The notes beneath the pieces were generated by a model. That model was not told where the DNA came from, did not search any database, and saw only the letters and a list, made by a program, of their open reading frames with translations. DNA of 64,000 nt, taken from contig CM075761.1 of assembly GCA_037974335.1 (NCBI GenBank), positions 12,637,543 through 12,701,542 on the forward strand, in the 5' to 3' direction. A program made the translations under genes and the position numbers. This document shows, one piece after another, positions 20,207 to 30,689 of this stretch; within the stretch, counting starts at the first letter, position 1, and every line of letters starts with the position of its first letter. Source of the DNA: Prionace glauca. Taxonomy: Eukaryota > Chordata > Chondrichthyes > Carcharhiniformes > Carcharhinidae.

Positions 20207-23200
20207 GTAAGTGACGAGATGGATTGAAGTTATCTAAATCGGTGTGTGAGGTGTCCTACGATGGTTACTCTGTGACTAACATATTGTCATCGTTTTATAG
20301 AACCCTGATAAGTGACAACATTTACACACTCAGAATGCTTGAATTTCTCTGTAGTTTTTTTTCTGAATTGCCACGCCAATGTAAACGTCTCTATGTAACT
20401 TGCAGCCTCTGTGAATTGTGGAGTTGATTACGAGTGAATCTGGTGTAATATTGGTCGCCTCTGAATCAAGTTATCTGACTGAGTCAGAGTAAGATCAAAT
20501 TGTGTTTGGGATTTTTCTCACTGGAGTTTAGAAGGATGAGTGGGAACCCGATAGAGGTATTTAGGCTTCTAAAAGCAATTGAGAAAGTAAGCGTGTTCCA
20601 AATGTCTCCTCTTATGCGGCAGTCTCGATCAGGAGGTCGCAAGAATAGGTTGAGATGCGGTCGATTTGGAATTAAGATGAGGTGGAAAAAAATCTCCCAA
20701 AGTTAGTGAATTTGTGAGACTGACTGCTTCTTACGCGGTAACGCCTGAATTGTTGAAAAGTGACAGGAAGGGGGTAAACATGTTTCTGATAAAAAAAACG
20801 GGTTGAACAGATATTGGGGAAAGATGGGAAAGTGGAATATATGCGAGGGAGAGATCACCCATGATTGCATTGAATGGTAGAGTAGGCTCAAAGTGGTCAA
20901 CTTGCACATTTCTGCTCCGAATTTCCGAAGAGTGAGTCACTCACCGACTTGGAAAAGGTGACTGACTCCAGTGACCATGTGAACGGGAGTATCAGCCTGT
21001 GTAGAATTGAACTGCACGAGTGACATGAACCAGATTGGGAGACTTGAGTGAACATGTATAACAGGAATGTCTGTCCATACAGAATTGTACTGAGTGTCGA
21101 TTACTAACCAGTGTGCAAGAACTGAGTCGAGGGAAGATGTAACTTGGGATTGTGTCATGATAGAATTGTACAGAGTGTAAGTCACTTATATATCCATCAG
21201 TGTACAAATTTACTGAGTCTGATTCACTAACCTGAGTGGAAAAGTTGTCTCCAGTGGACATGTCTATCTTGAGTATCTGGGGATTTACTGAACACGGTTT
21301 GGATCTGAACCTGGTGTGAGCCAGCAGCTGGCCTGGGTCTGAAACTGGTGTGGGTCTGAACCTGCTGTGTGGCTTTCTCTAACAATTGTTCAAATTTTAT
21401 TGCATTTTCCCACTCGCTCAACGTGTCCAAATCCTCCTCACAGTTCATCCTCCCACACAGATTTATGTCATTGCAAATTCGCTGATATTGCATTTGGTTT
21501 CAACATCTAAATCATTATTATCGACATTGTCGAAAAACTGAGGGTTGTACAAATGATCCCTCCAGTTATTCAATGCCTGTCACTTATAAAAATGCCCATT
21601 TATTCTTATTTTCTTCTCCCATTTGACATCCAGTTCTCGATCCATCTCACTCCCCCGCCCAACCCCCAAATTCCTCCACATTCTCTAGTTTTACAAGTCA
21701 ATGTCTTAAGGGGGGCATTGTCGAAAATCTTCTGAAAGTCCAATTAAACCACATACACTGCCTCCCCCTTATCCACTCGACCTGTTACATCTCAGGTGAA
21801 TCCCTGTAGATTTGTCAGGAGTGGTTCCCTTTCTGTAAATCCACACTGACCCTGCCAAAACCCGCAGTTTCCGGTGCCGATGGCAGTCATGATGTGGAGG
21901 TGCCGGTGGTGGACCGGGGTAAACACAGTAAGAAGCCTCACAACATCAGGTTAAAGTCCACCCAGTTTAATTGATATGATAACTATCAAATAAATGGTTG
22001 GACTTTAACGTGGTGTTGTGAGACATCTCACTGCAAAATCCTGCCAGGATTCACCGAGCGTTTTGCTATGAAGCCTTTGATGATAGATTGTGGAATTTAC
22101 CCCATTACAGACATCCAGTTTATTCTGTAACTCATTGTTTTCTCCCTGCCTCCCTTTTCAAACAGTGGGGTTACATTCGCAAAACTCCAATCTGTAGGAA
22201 CTGCTTCGGTCTTTTAAAAATCTTGGAAAATGAACAATTATTTCTATGGCCATTTCTTTAAAATCTCTCTGATGTAGTTAGATTTATTGGACCTCAATCC
22301 CATTAGTTTCATCAAAACCATTTTCCTACGGTTTACCTTCACTTCCTCTCTCTCGCTTAGCTCTATGTCGCCAAAACTTCTTGTATTTTCTTTCTATCCA
22401 ACTTGTGAAGACAGGAGGAAAGTGCATATTCAATTGGTCACCTATTTCTTTGCTCCTATTATATGTCTCCCGCCCCCACCCCCCCCCCCCCCCGGTTCTG
22501 ACTGTGACGGGTGTATGTTTGTCTTTGCGAGCTTTTTTATCACCTCACATACCTATCAAAACACTTTCAGTCAGTCACGTCTTAATGTTCCCCAAAATCT
22601 TACTTCCATACTCTAATTTCCTCTTCTTAACAGGGGTCGTGGGCAGAGAGGTGGACTGGTGGTGTTGAGAGGGCGGCGCAGGCTCATTGGGCCGAAGGGC
22701 CTGTTTCCCGGGCTGATTTTGTTCTTTGTTCTTTAATCAATAATATGACCTTCTTTGTAACATTCTAAGCTATTCTCAGTCCTCAGGTCTTTTGTTTCGT
22801 TTTTGCAGAATCTGTATACTTCCCCCTTATATTTTTTAATGTCTCTAATTTCCCTTGCAAGGAATGGTGTGATCACAAATGCGCTTTTTCTGTTCCAAGG
22901 GGGAATGAAGGATTGTTGCAGTTCAGCAATGTGTTTTTTGAATGTCAATGATATTACCGATCCACTGGCAACACTTCAGTTGCCGTTTCCAAATCTGTTA
23001 CTTCCATCTCACACCTCATATCCTTTGCGCTTCATTTAGGTAGATTCAGTATCCCAATATCAGAATGAACAACGTCAGTCTCCATCTTGGTAAATATTCT
23101 ATCATATTACAGTCGCACATCTCCATCACATGTTACAAATCTTTTCTTTCGCATTACACATTATTCAGCCTCGATAGTCTGTCCTCCATGTTATTCCTCT

Positions 23201-26200
23201 ATATATTGGTCCCAGGGAATCTCCCTTCATCCGTCCACTGCAACTGCATCCTTCCTATACGGTGGCGAGCAGACCTGCATATAGTACTCCAGCTGTCGTC
23301 TCAATAGATTTCTATACAACTCCAACACAACTCCCCTGTTTTTGCAATGTATGCCTCGATTGATGAAAGCAGGCGTCCCCTGCCCATGTTTCATCTTTCT
23401 ACGAACAGGCCCTCCTATCTTCAGAGATCTAAGGACACACATGCCAAGACTACATCATTCCAAAGAACTTTCTAGTGTCATGTCATTCATTGAACACTAC
23501 CTTTTCGAATTACTCTGTCGAAAGCGTACCATCTCATACTTTTAGGGTTAAATTTCGCCTGCTACTTTTATGTCTATTTGACCATTCCGTTTATATCTCC
23601 CTTCACTGTAGTGCTCTGTCTCACTGTTTACCAATCTTTGTGTCATCTGCATATTTACCAATCCTAACTCCACCTAACCATTTGTGAAGTTTCTATAAAT
23701 GATGAGTCAGAGGGGAATCAGCAAATCTTACTGTGCTACGTCACTGGACACTGTTGTCCATTCACTGCAGCAGCCTTCTGTTCTCTCTCTGTCTCCAACA
23801 ACTGAACCAATTTTGAATCCACCTTTCAAATTACTCTGTATCCCATGCAAGTTTTTCAGGCATGTCCTCCCTCTGCAAAAGCCAAGCTGACTATCCCTGA
23901 TCAAGTGTTATCTCTCAAAGCAGAGGTAGGTGCTGTCCTCTAATTGTTTCTCTAATTGTTTCCCTGCAATTGATGTGAGGATTCACAGATGTAGAAGACA
24001 TGTGGAGACTTTGTACATATGGAAAAGATTTGAATCAAAGAATCATAGAACCCTACGGTGCAGAAAGAGGCCCTTCGGCCCATCACGTCTGCCCGAACAC
24101 AATCCCACCCAGGCCCAACTCCCATTTCCCTACATATTAGAACATAGAACATAGAACATTACAGCGCAGAACAGGCCCTTCGGCCCACGATGTTGCGCCG
24201 ACCAGTTACTAAACAATGACCCACTAGCCTAAACCAATCCCTTTTCATCCATAAACCTATCCACAGATCTTTTAAACGCCCCCAAACTAGGTGCATTTAC
24301 AACTGCAGCTGGCAGGGCATTCCAGTCCCTCACCACCCTCTGGGTAAAGAACCTACCCCTGACATCTGTCCTGTAACTACCCCCCCTTAATTTAAAATCG
24401 TGCCCCCTCGTGTTAGCTTTCTCCATCCTAGGAAAAAGGCTATCACTATCTACCCTGTCTAAACCTCTAATCATCTTATATGTTTCAATGAGATCCCCTC
24501 TTAGCCGCCTTCTTTCCAGCGAAAACAACCCCAAATCTCTCAGTCTCTCCTCATAGGATCTCTCCTCCATACCAGGCAACATCCTGGTAAACCTCCTCTG
24601 CACCCTCTCCAAAGCCTCTACATCCTTCCTGTAATGTGGGGACCAGAACTGCACACAAAACTCCAAGTGCGGCCGCACCACTTATACCCACTAAGCCTTT
24701 TAATAGACTTCTGGATGACTGTATGGGATTGGGAGTTACAAATACTTCTATGACTTGATAGGTATGGATGTGATCGGTGCAACTTGTGGGCCGAGGGGCC
24801 AATTTGTGCTGTTGTGCTCTATGTTCTAATCCCTCTAACCTATGCATCCCTAGACACTACGGGGCAATTTCTTATCATGGCCAATCAACCTAACCCGCAC
24901 ATCTTTGGACTGTGGGAGGAAACCGGAGCTCCTGGGGGAAACCCACGCAGACATCAGGAGCATGTGCAAACTCCACACAGACAGTGACCCGAGCTGGGAG
25001 TCGAACCGAGGACTCTGGAGCTGTGAAGCAGCAGTGCTAACCCACTATGCTACCATGCCGCCCATTTGCACCCAGAAGTGATTCACACATGGAGGTGATT
25101 CACACGGGAAGTGCTTGCATCTTATGTTTGGAGTTAAACCCATTCAGGTACTCAGACAGGGCAGTTTTCATCCCCTGGAGGACAGGGTGATATTCTAGTG
25201 ACGTAGGCGGGCAGGATCCTGGAAAGACTCTCATTCTGATGAGTGACAAATGTGGAGTGAGTCTGCATTATGGGAGCTACGACTCCCAAACTGTGAGCCT
25301 GAGGCTGCAATTATTCAGAACCTGGAGAGGAACGAACTCTGACCAAATTTGCAATAAAAAGTCTGACAATACCAGGTTTTAGTCCAACCTATTTGTTTGA
25401 TAATATACTCACAAGCTTTCGAGGGGACTGCCTCTTCGTCAGGTGAATGGAGACTTCTGGCCTCAGACAGAGCATATAAAGCACAGACAGTTTACAGATT
25501 ACTGATTAGAATGCGAATCCTTACACCTAACCTGCTGTTCAAGACCTGAAATGGCTGATAATGTGAGTGGAAGGAGCACTGATCACAGTTTAAAGAGATG
25601 TGTATTGTCTCCAGACAGTACAGTAAGTGAGGTTTTGCAAACCCAGGCAAGTCACTAGGACTAGGGGGCACAGCCTCAAGATAAAAGGGGGGCGGTTTGG
25701 AACGGAGTTGAGGAGGAACTTCTTCACTCAAAGGGTGGTGAATCTCTGGAATTCTCTGCCCGTTGAAGTGGTGGAGGCTGCCTCGCTCAATATTTTTAAG
25801 ATGCAGGTTGATGGGTTTTTGATAAGAGAGGGGATTAAGGGTTATGGGGAGAGGGCGGGAATGTGGAACTGAGCAGCGACAGATCAGCCATGATCTTATG
25901 AATGGCGTGTCAGGCTCGAAGGGCTAGATGGCCTACTCCTGCTCCTATTTCTTATGTTCTTATGTTCTTAAGTCACGGGAGTTACAGATAGTGCGACATG
26001 AACCCAAGATCCCTGTTGAGACCGTCCTCATGTCAACATTGTCTACCTGATACGTTGCAAGAAAGGATGTCCCGAAGCATGGTACATTGGGGAGTCCATG
26101 CAGACGCTACGACAATGGATGAATGAACATCGCTCGACAGTCACCAGGCAAGACTGTTCCCTTCCTGTTGGCGAACACTTCAGTGGTCACGGGCATTCAG

Positions 26201-27836
26201 CCTCTGACCTTCGGGTAAGCATTCTCCAAGGCGGCCTTCACGACACACGACAGCGCAGAGTCGCTGAACAGAGACTGATAGCCAAGTTCCGCACACATGA
26301 GGACGGTCTCAACAGGGATCTTGGGTTCATGTCGCACTATCTGTAACCCCCGTGACTTGCCAGGGTTTGCAAAACCTCACTTACTGTACTGTCTGGAGAC
26401 AATACACATCTCTTTAAACTGTGATCAGTGCTCCTTCCACTCACATTAGCCATTTCAGGTCTTGAACAGCAGGTTAGGTGTAAGGATTCGCATTCTAATC
26501 AGTAATCTGTAAACTGTCTGTGCTTTATATGCTCTGTCTGAGGCCAGAACTCTCCATTCACCTGACGAAGAGGCAGTCCCCTCGAAAGCTTGTGAGTATA
26601 TTATCAAATAAATAGGTTGGACTAAAACCTGGTGTTGTCAGACTTTTTACTGTGTTGACGCCAGTCTAACGCTGGCATACCCACATCAAATTTGCAGTGC
26701 CAGTGTGGTACAATACTGGGAGGGTTTGAAAACAGACATGCTCATTGACCCCCCAACCTCAGATGCAACTACCTAACTCCCATAGACGACCCCCCAACCC
26801 CACCCTGGCACCTCAATGCCCAATTGATCTGACCCTCAACCCACCAGCAACATCCCAGACAATAATTATGATTGTTCCGCCAATGCCTTGTGATTTTTTT
26901 CTTTACTTTTTTACAGTTAATTTGCTGGTGATTGTGATCTTAATGCGGGGAAAATGTGGCCTCTCCACCTGCACCACTCGCTACCTGGTAGCCATGGCAG
27001 TGTCGGATCTATTGGTCATCATCACTGAGGCTCTACTGTTTAGAGCCATTTATTATTATTTTGGATACACTTTCCTGGATATCACCCCTGTGTGTATTGT
27101 ACTCTTTGTCCTGCGTACTGTCGCCAGAGACTGGTCAGTCTGGTTCACCGTCACTTTCTCCTTTGACCGATTTGTGGCCATCTGTAGCCAGAAGCTGAAA
27201 ACTACATATTGTACTGGGAAAATTGCGGCTGTCGTTTTGCTAGCAACTGGCACCCTGCTTTGTTTAAAGAATGTTCCCCTCTACTTTATAAAGGAACCTG
27301 GAAAGATAGTCGACAGTATACCTTGGGACTGTAATGATAAACAGAGTTATTTCAGTAACCCCGGATGGGTCGCATTTGATTGGTTTGATACGGTTTTAAC
27401 TCCTTTGCTCCCATTCTGTTTAATTATATTGATCAACTCTCTAACAGTCAGACATATTTTAGTTGCCAATCGAGTCCGAAAGGGACTGAAGACTCAAAGA
27501 AAGGAGAACAATCACATTGATCCAGAGATGGAAAGCCGAAGAAAGTCTATGATTTTACTGCTCAGCATATCTGGCACCTTCATTCTCCTGTGGTCATTGC
27601 ATGTTGCACAATTCTTATATTACGTAATTAAAGGCATAAACCCAAACAATTTCACTGAGAGTCAATATATATTTCGACAAATTGGATTTATGTTGCAGAA
27701 TTTAAGCTGCTGCACAAACACATTGATTTACACAGTGACTCAGTCTAAGTTCAGGGAGAAGATAAAGATCGCAGTGAAATATCCATTCACAGCCATTCGT
27801 CCTCTATGGATCAGGAGGTTGACTGACCAAAAGTAG
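20140..27836 (+). CDS. GPR139-like class A G-protein-coupled receptor (two exons, 328 aa)
   Basis: Join 20140-20206 and 26917-27836. The first exon encodes MLRQFQIAKEIFYLILSVIG then VP. The second starts inside a codon (phase 1) and continues VNLLVIVILMRGKCGLSTC, which is the TM1/loop signature of GPR139/GPR142-type receptors. Donor GTAAGT and acceptor TTTTTTACAG flank the intron. Later landmarks are TM2 (TRYLVAMAVSDLLVII), TM3 with CIVLFVLRTVARDWSVW and a DRF in place of DRY (SFDRFVAICSQ), a long TM5 region (LLPFCLIILINSLTVRHIL), TM6 (SISGTFILLWSLHVAQFLYY) and TM7 NTLIYTVTQSKFREK in place of NPxxY. The protein should sit in the plasma membrane and signal through a G protein; the ligand is unknown. 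Length fits the family. Sharks carry many such paralogues, so I give no symbol. The intron contains LINE debris and a Penelope-like element. Confidence 0.9.
20490..20905 (+). mobile_element. Old LINE 3' fragment in the GPCR intron
   Basis: TTTTCTCACTGGAGTTTAGAAGGATGAG-type RT C-terminal remnant, followed by decayed GTTGAACAGATATTGGGGAA and ATGATTGCATTGAATGG. It is close to family C but much older. Confidence 0.65.
21886..22036. mobile_element. Penelope-like hairpin remnant
   Basis: GATGTGGAGGTGCCGGTGGT, then AAGCCTCACAACATCAGGTT answered by GACTTTAACGTGGTGTTGTGA. Same ends as 3176-3287 and 25354-26686. Inserted in an old LINE. Confidence 0.65.
22628..22733 (+). mobile_element. LINE 3' tail fragment (TTCTTTG family)
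   Basis: GGTCGTGGGCAGAGAGGTGG, ATTGGGCCGAAGGGCCTG and TTCTTTGTTCTTTAA. Confidence 0.75.
23180..23925 (-). mobile_element. Old LINE remnant, RT C-terminal part
   Basis: Minus-strand translation of 23442-23227 keeps FINRGIHCKNRGVVLELYRN and QLEYYMQVCSPPYRKDAVAV, the RT C-terminal blocks of CR1-like elements. The rest is decayed. Confidence 0.65.
24036..24141 (-). mobile_element. SINE 3' fragment (HE1/V-SINE-like)
   Basis: ATCATAGAACCCTACGGTGC, AGGCCCTTCGGCCCATCACG and CGAACACAATCCCACCCAG match the 3' end of the SINE at 63823-64000. Confidence 0.8.
24142..24682 (-). mobile_element. CR1-A LINE, 3' fragment
   Basis: Minus-strand frame 24681-24229 reads VRPHLEFCVQFWSPHYRKDV through FMDEKGLV stop, nearly the same as residues at the C-terminus of the 34.1-35.9 kb copy. 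5' truncated. Confidence 0.93.
24690..24828 (+). mobile_element. CR1-B LINE 3' tail
   Basis: TTTTAATAGACTTCTGGATGA, GATGTGATCGGTGCAACTTG and a TTCTA end; decayed. Confidence 0.75.
24829..25063 (-). mobile_element. tRNA-derived SINE (HE1/V-SINE-like)
   Basis: Complement of the SINE: AATCCCTCTAACCTATGCAT, ACTGTGGGAGGAAACCGGAG, CAGTGACCCGAGCTGGGAGT and GCTACCATGCCGCCC (tRNA-like head at the right end). It abuts the CR1-B tail. Confidence 0.88.
25656..25969 (+). mobile_element. Family C LINE inserted in the Penelope-like element
   Basis: RT C-terminal remnant (HSLKIKGGRFGTELRRNFFT, VVNLWNSLPVEVVEAASLN), GGGCTAGATGGCCTACTCCT and a TTCTTATG tail. AAGTCAC occurs on both sides (25649-25655, 25970-25976), a 7-bp target duplication. 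Confidence 0.9.
26035..26346 (+). pseudogene. GIY-YIG endonuclease-like C-terminal domain of the Penelope-like element
   Basis: Reads NIVYLIRCKKGCPEAWYIGE, then TLRQWMNEHRSTV, GEHFSGHGHSASDLRV and RVAEQRLIAKFRTHEDGLN, ending FMSHYL stop. VYLI with WYIGE is the GIY-YIG signature; the Cys pair (RCKKGC) upstream of WYIGE is typical of Penelope-like elements. It stands without the RT, so it is a remnant. Confidence 0.8.
26917..27836 (+). CDS. GPR139-like receptor, exon 2
   Basis: Starts after the acceptor TTTACTTTTTTACAG at 26916 and runs to the TAG ending at 27836. An in-frame ATG lies upstream at 26745, but the sequence there encodes a proline-rich non-family stretch and belongs to the intron. 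The exon carries most of TM1 through TM7 and the cytoplasmic tail, with no stop or frameshift. Confidence 0.92.
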
Positions 27837-28179
27837 CTTCTGCCAATCAGGTGAATGCAATCTTAGTCTCAGAACTCATATAGCTCATTATATATTCATC
27901 CAGATGACCAAATGACTCTTCAGCCAATCCTTGCAATTGTCATTGACTGACAGTCACATCAACAACTCAGGAAACACTCTGCAATGACAGAAACAGAACA
28001 CAGGCCAATCCGGAAGAAGTCAGCTGTTGTTAACATTTTCCCAGCCAATCATTCCATTCTCAGATGAATGGCAGCGAAATCAAATGAGGGAGAGGAAAAT
28101 TAATCAGCCACCCTGAAGTTCTATCTCTCTCCGTGATTAAGCTGTAAAATTTCAGTGCACTGAGCCAGCTACTTCAGCC

Positions 28180-28185
28180 AATAAA
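28180..28185 (+). terminator. Candidate polyadenylation signal for the GPR139-like gene
   Basis: AATAAA about 345 bp past the stop codon, before the GA-rich tract. The 27837-28265 interval holds no other feature and is the likely 3' UTR. Confidence 0.45.
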
Positions 28186-28267
28186 CGGTCACTGTCCAGT
28201 TGCTGTCAAAGGCCATGGCCAATTATGTATCCAAATGTAATTCCACCTTCGAGAGAAATAAACCACC

Positions 28268-29003
28268 AATCAGAGAACCTGAAAGAGGGAAGGGGGCGAT
28301 GGATAAAGAGACAAAGAGAAGCAGAGAGGTGCAGAGACAGAGGGACAAAATTGCGAGACAAAAAAGCGAAGCAGGCAGAGAGAGAGAGGGGAAAACAAGG
28401 ATACTCACTAAGGGAGAGACAGCCAGAGAGTCAGGCAGAGAGGGAAACAGAGAGTGAAAGAGGCATAGAGGACAAAAGACATACAGACAGGGAGAGATAG
28501 ATACAGGGAGAGAAAGAGACAAGGGAACACAGGCAGAGAAAAACGGAGAGAACATAAGAACATAAGAAATAGGAGCAGGAGTAGGCCATCTAGCCCCTCG
28601 AGCCTGTCCCACCATTCAATAAGATCATGGCTCAGTTCCATTTTCCCACCCTCTCCCCATAACCGTTAATCCCCTTGCCTATCAAAAACCTATCAACCCG
28701 CGTCTTAAATATATTTAGCGAGGCAACCTCCACCACTTCAACGGGCAGAGAATTCCAGAGATTCACCAGCCTTTGAGAGACAGAGAAAGGTACAGAGAGA
28801 GAGATACAGAGAGAGAAACTGTGAGTGAGAGAGAAAATGAGAGGAATAAAGAGTGAGAGAGACAGACAGAAGGAGAGAGAAAAAGAGACAGAGAGAGAGA
28901 GAAAGACACAGAGAGAGACAGAGGAAGACTGTGAGGAATAGAAAGACCAGGACAGAGAGAGAGAAATGCGCATTGACAGAGAGAGAGGCAGAGAGAAGTA
29001 AAA
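28268..29003. repeat. GA-rich purine tract, interrupted by a LINE fragment
   Basis: Imperfect (GAGA)n/(CAGA)n from 28268 to about 28547 and again 28776-29003. The family C fragment at 28548-28775 splits one original tract. Open frames here are low-complexity Arg/Glu or Ser/Leu runs. Confidence 0.92.
28548..28775 (-). mobile_element. Family C LINE 3' fragment
   Basis: AACATAAGAACATAAGAAAT tail, CATCTAGCCCCTCGAGCCTG and a minus-strand RT end (LVNLWNSLPVEVVEVASLN). Confidence 0.9.
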
Positions 29004-29074
29004 TTAATGTAACATCTATTTATTCGTACAAGTGGGGCTTACATTAATACTGCAATGAATTTACTATGAAATTC

Positions 29075-29293
29075 ACTTAGTTACCGCACAACGGCACCTG
29101 TTCAGGGTAATGCGCCTAACCAGCTCACCTTTCAGACTGTGGGAGGCAACCAGTGTTACGGGAGAAAACCTATACAGACACGGGGAGGACATGCAAGCTC
29201 CAGATAGACAGTCGTCCAAGCTGAGAATCGAAAATGGATCTGTGGTTCTCTGAGGCAGTAGTGCCATGCACTGTTCTACGGGGCTGCCCCTGG
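29075..29293 (-). mobile_element. Decayed tRNA-derived SINE
   Basis: CAGACTGTGGGAGGCAACC, CAGACACGGGGAGGACATGC, AGACAGTCGTCCAAGCTGAG and CTACGGGGCTGCCC are diverged complements of the HE1-like SINE. Confidence 0.65.
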
Positions 29294-29639
29294 AATAGAG
29301 ACAGATATAGACGGAGGGACAGACAGAGACAAAGAGAGGGGCGATGGATCGGGAGAGAGAGTAATACACAGAAAGTGAGACAGAAATAAAAATGCCATTT
29401 GTAAATATTACCTACAGCTGTTCTCTTCAGTAAATTTTGAAATAGAATCTGTGGATATCGAGGCTTTATCCAGTGTGTCCTTTATGAGCAGTGTGAATGT
29501 CTTCTGAGCACACAAGAAGAAAAAAATATACTTTGCTACTCTTTACAGGCCTATATAATGGTAGGATCGAATTCAAATTTTCAAAATTCACAGAGTCAAT
29601 GCACAATCAAACCTCACACAACCGATAGTGTATTCCATA

Positions 29640-30300
29640 ACCAATAAAAAGAATGCCCAATTTGCAGCGCAATTCGCGACTCCTCAGATACTGAAGCAAA
29701 CTTTGTTTCACTGTAAAATGTTCAGGTTTGACCTGATAAGTAACATATGTGCCGTACTATGAATGCATCAGACAGATGTCAATTTTATCTGCCCAGTAAC
29801 CGGCAATGATTAGTATCAAAAACAGGCAAATTAACCACCGCACCTTGATAATGTATGATGTGACCACCACTGAATCGCCAACTGTCAACATTCTTGAGGG
29901 GAACATTGACCACACTTTCAACTGGATTGTCCACATTAACACATTGGCAGCAGATCCAGAAACATCCAAAAACTCTGTCACAGCAATGTGCACTTGGGAC
30001 GTCAACTTACAAACCCACAACAACTTCCATCTCGAAGGATGAGGACGGCAGATACAGAAGAACACCGCCACCTATAAGTTTCCCTCCAAGCCACTCACTA
30101 TTCTGATTTGGAAATGTATCACTGTTACTTCACACTTGCTGGGTCAAACTCCTGGAATTCCTTCCGTAATTGCATTGAGTGTCAACTCACAGCGTGGGGA
30201 CAGCAGCAGTTCAAAAAGACGGCTCACCTCGCCTTCTCAAGGGCAACTTGAGATGGGCAATAAATGCTCGCCAGGCAGCAACAGACATATTCAGGAATGA
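29640..30300 (+). mobile_element. Old dispersed LINE-like repeat, family F
   Basis: CGCGACTCCTCAGATACTGAAG at the left, CTCCTGGAATTCCTTCCGTA, AGCAGTTCAAAAAGACGGCTCACC and the end GAGATGGGCAATAAATGCTC. I know this 3' end as a common cartilaginous-fish dispersed repeat derived from an RT element. Related pieces lie at 4470 and 33490. Confidence 0.6.
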
Positions 30301-30689
30301 ATCAAACAGATGTCAATTTAATCTGCCCAGGTTAAAATTATTGTACCCACTACGCCTATTGTTGTAACAGTGGTCCACTGTTTTTTGAAGGGGTAACCCC
30401 CTTTTATTGCATTCAGCCTGCTTGTCATTGTGTACTTCTTATTTCGCTAGCCTGGTGTTACAATTTCAGTTCCATGCAAATCTTCTGGGATAATCTTTCA
30501 AAATCATGATTTATTTTAAAACAAATGTGGTTCTTTGTCTTTATTCAACTGCATTATTGATCTCCAAAATAGGGTGACTTTTTTTCAAAGATTATTTTTT
30601 ATGTTTGAAGGTTTATTTGCTTATTTATTTAATTTTACTTTTGTTATCAAAACCTATGCGAATGATCCTGCTCGAATTACCTGATTAGA
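30301..30689. other. No gene recognised
   Basis: AT-rich sequence with T-rich runs. A 30-bp stretch (CAGATGTCAATTT-ATCTGCCCAG) occurs both at 29771 and at 30308. No coding signature. Confidence 0.5.

Larger units (their letters stand above)
21380..23035 (-). mobile_element. Old LINE remnant (ORF2 region), interrupted twice
   Basis: Plus-strand stretches such as AATCCACACTGACCCTGCC, CAGTGGGGTTACATTCGC and ACTCCAATCTGTAGGAACTG are typical reversed RT-region sequence of CR1/L2-clade elements. It is broken by a Penelope-like hairpin at 21886-22036 and a LINE tail at 22628-22733. No long frame survives. Confidence 0.5.
25354..26686 (+). mobile_element. Penelope-like element with long inverted arms and GIY-YIG remnant
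   Basis: Flanked by a 10-bp target duplication CAAATTTGCA (25344-25353 and 26687-26696). Inverted arms of about 350 bp lie at 25361-26033 (interrupted by a LINE at 25656-25969) and about 26297-26643; for example GTCTGACAATACCAGG on the left answers CCTGGTGTTGTCAGAC on the right. The middle encodes a GIY-YIG endonuclease-type domain, the hallmark of endonuclease-bearing Penelope-like elements. No RT domain is present, so it is a short internally deleted copy. The family is known to carry terminal repeats in direct or inverted order. Confidence 0.82.

Noticed and set aside
26745-26916. N-terminal extension of the GPCR from the ATG at 26745
   Set aside because: The 57 residues are proline-rich, unlike the family, and a strong acceptor follows at 26916. 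The 67-bp exon at 20140 gives the expected N-terminus.
28200-28973. Arg/Glu-rich and Ser/Leu-rich frames
   Set aside because: By-products of the GA tract and the family C insertion.
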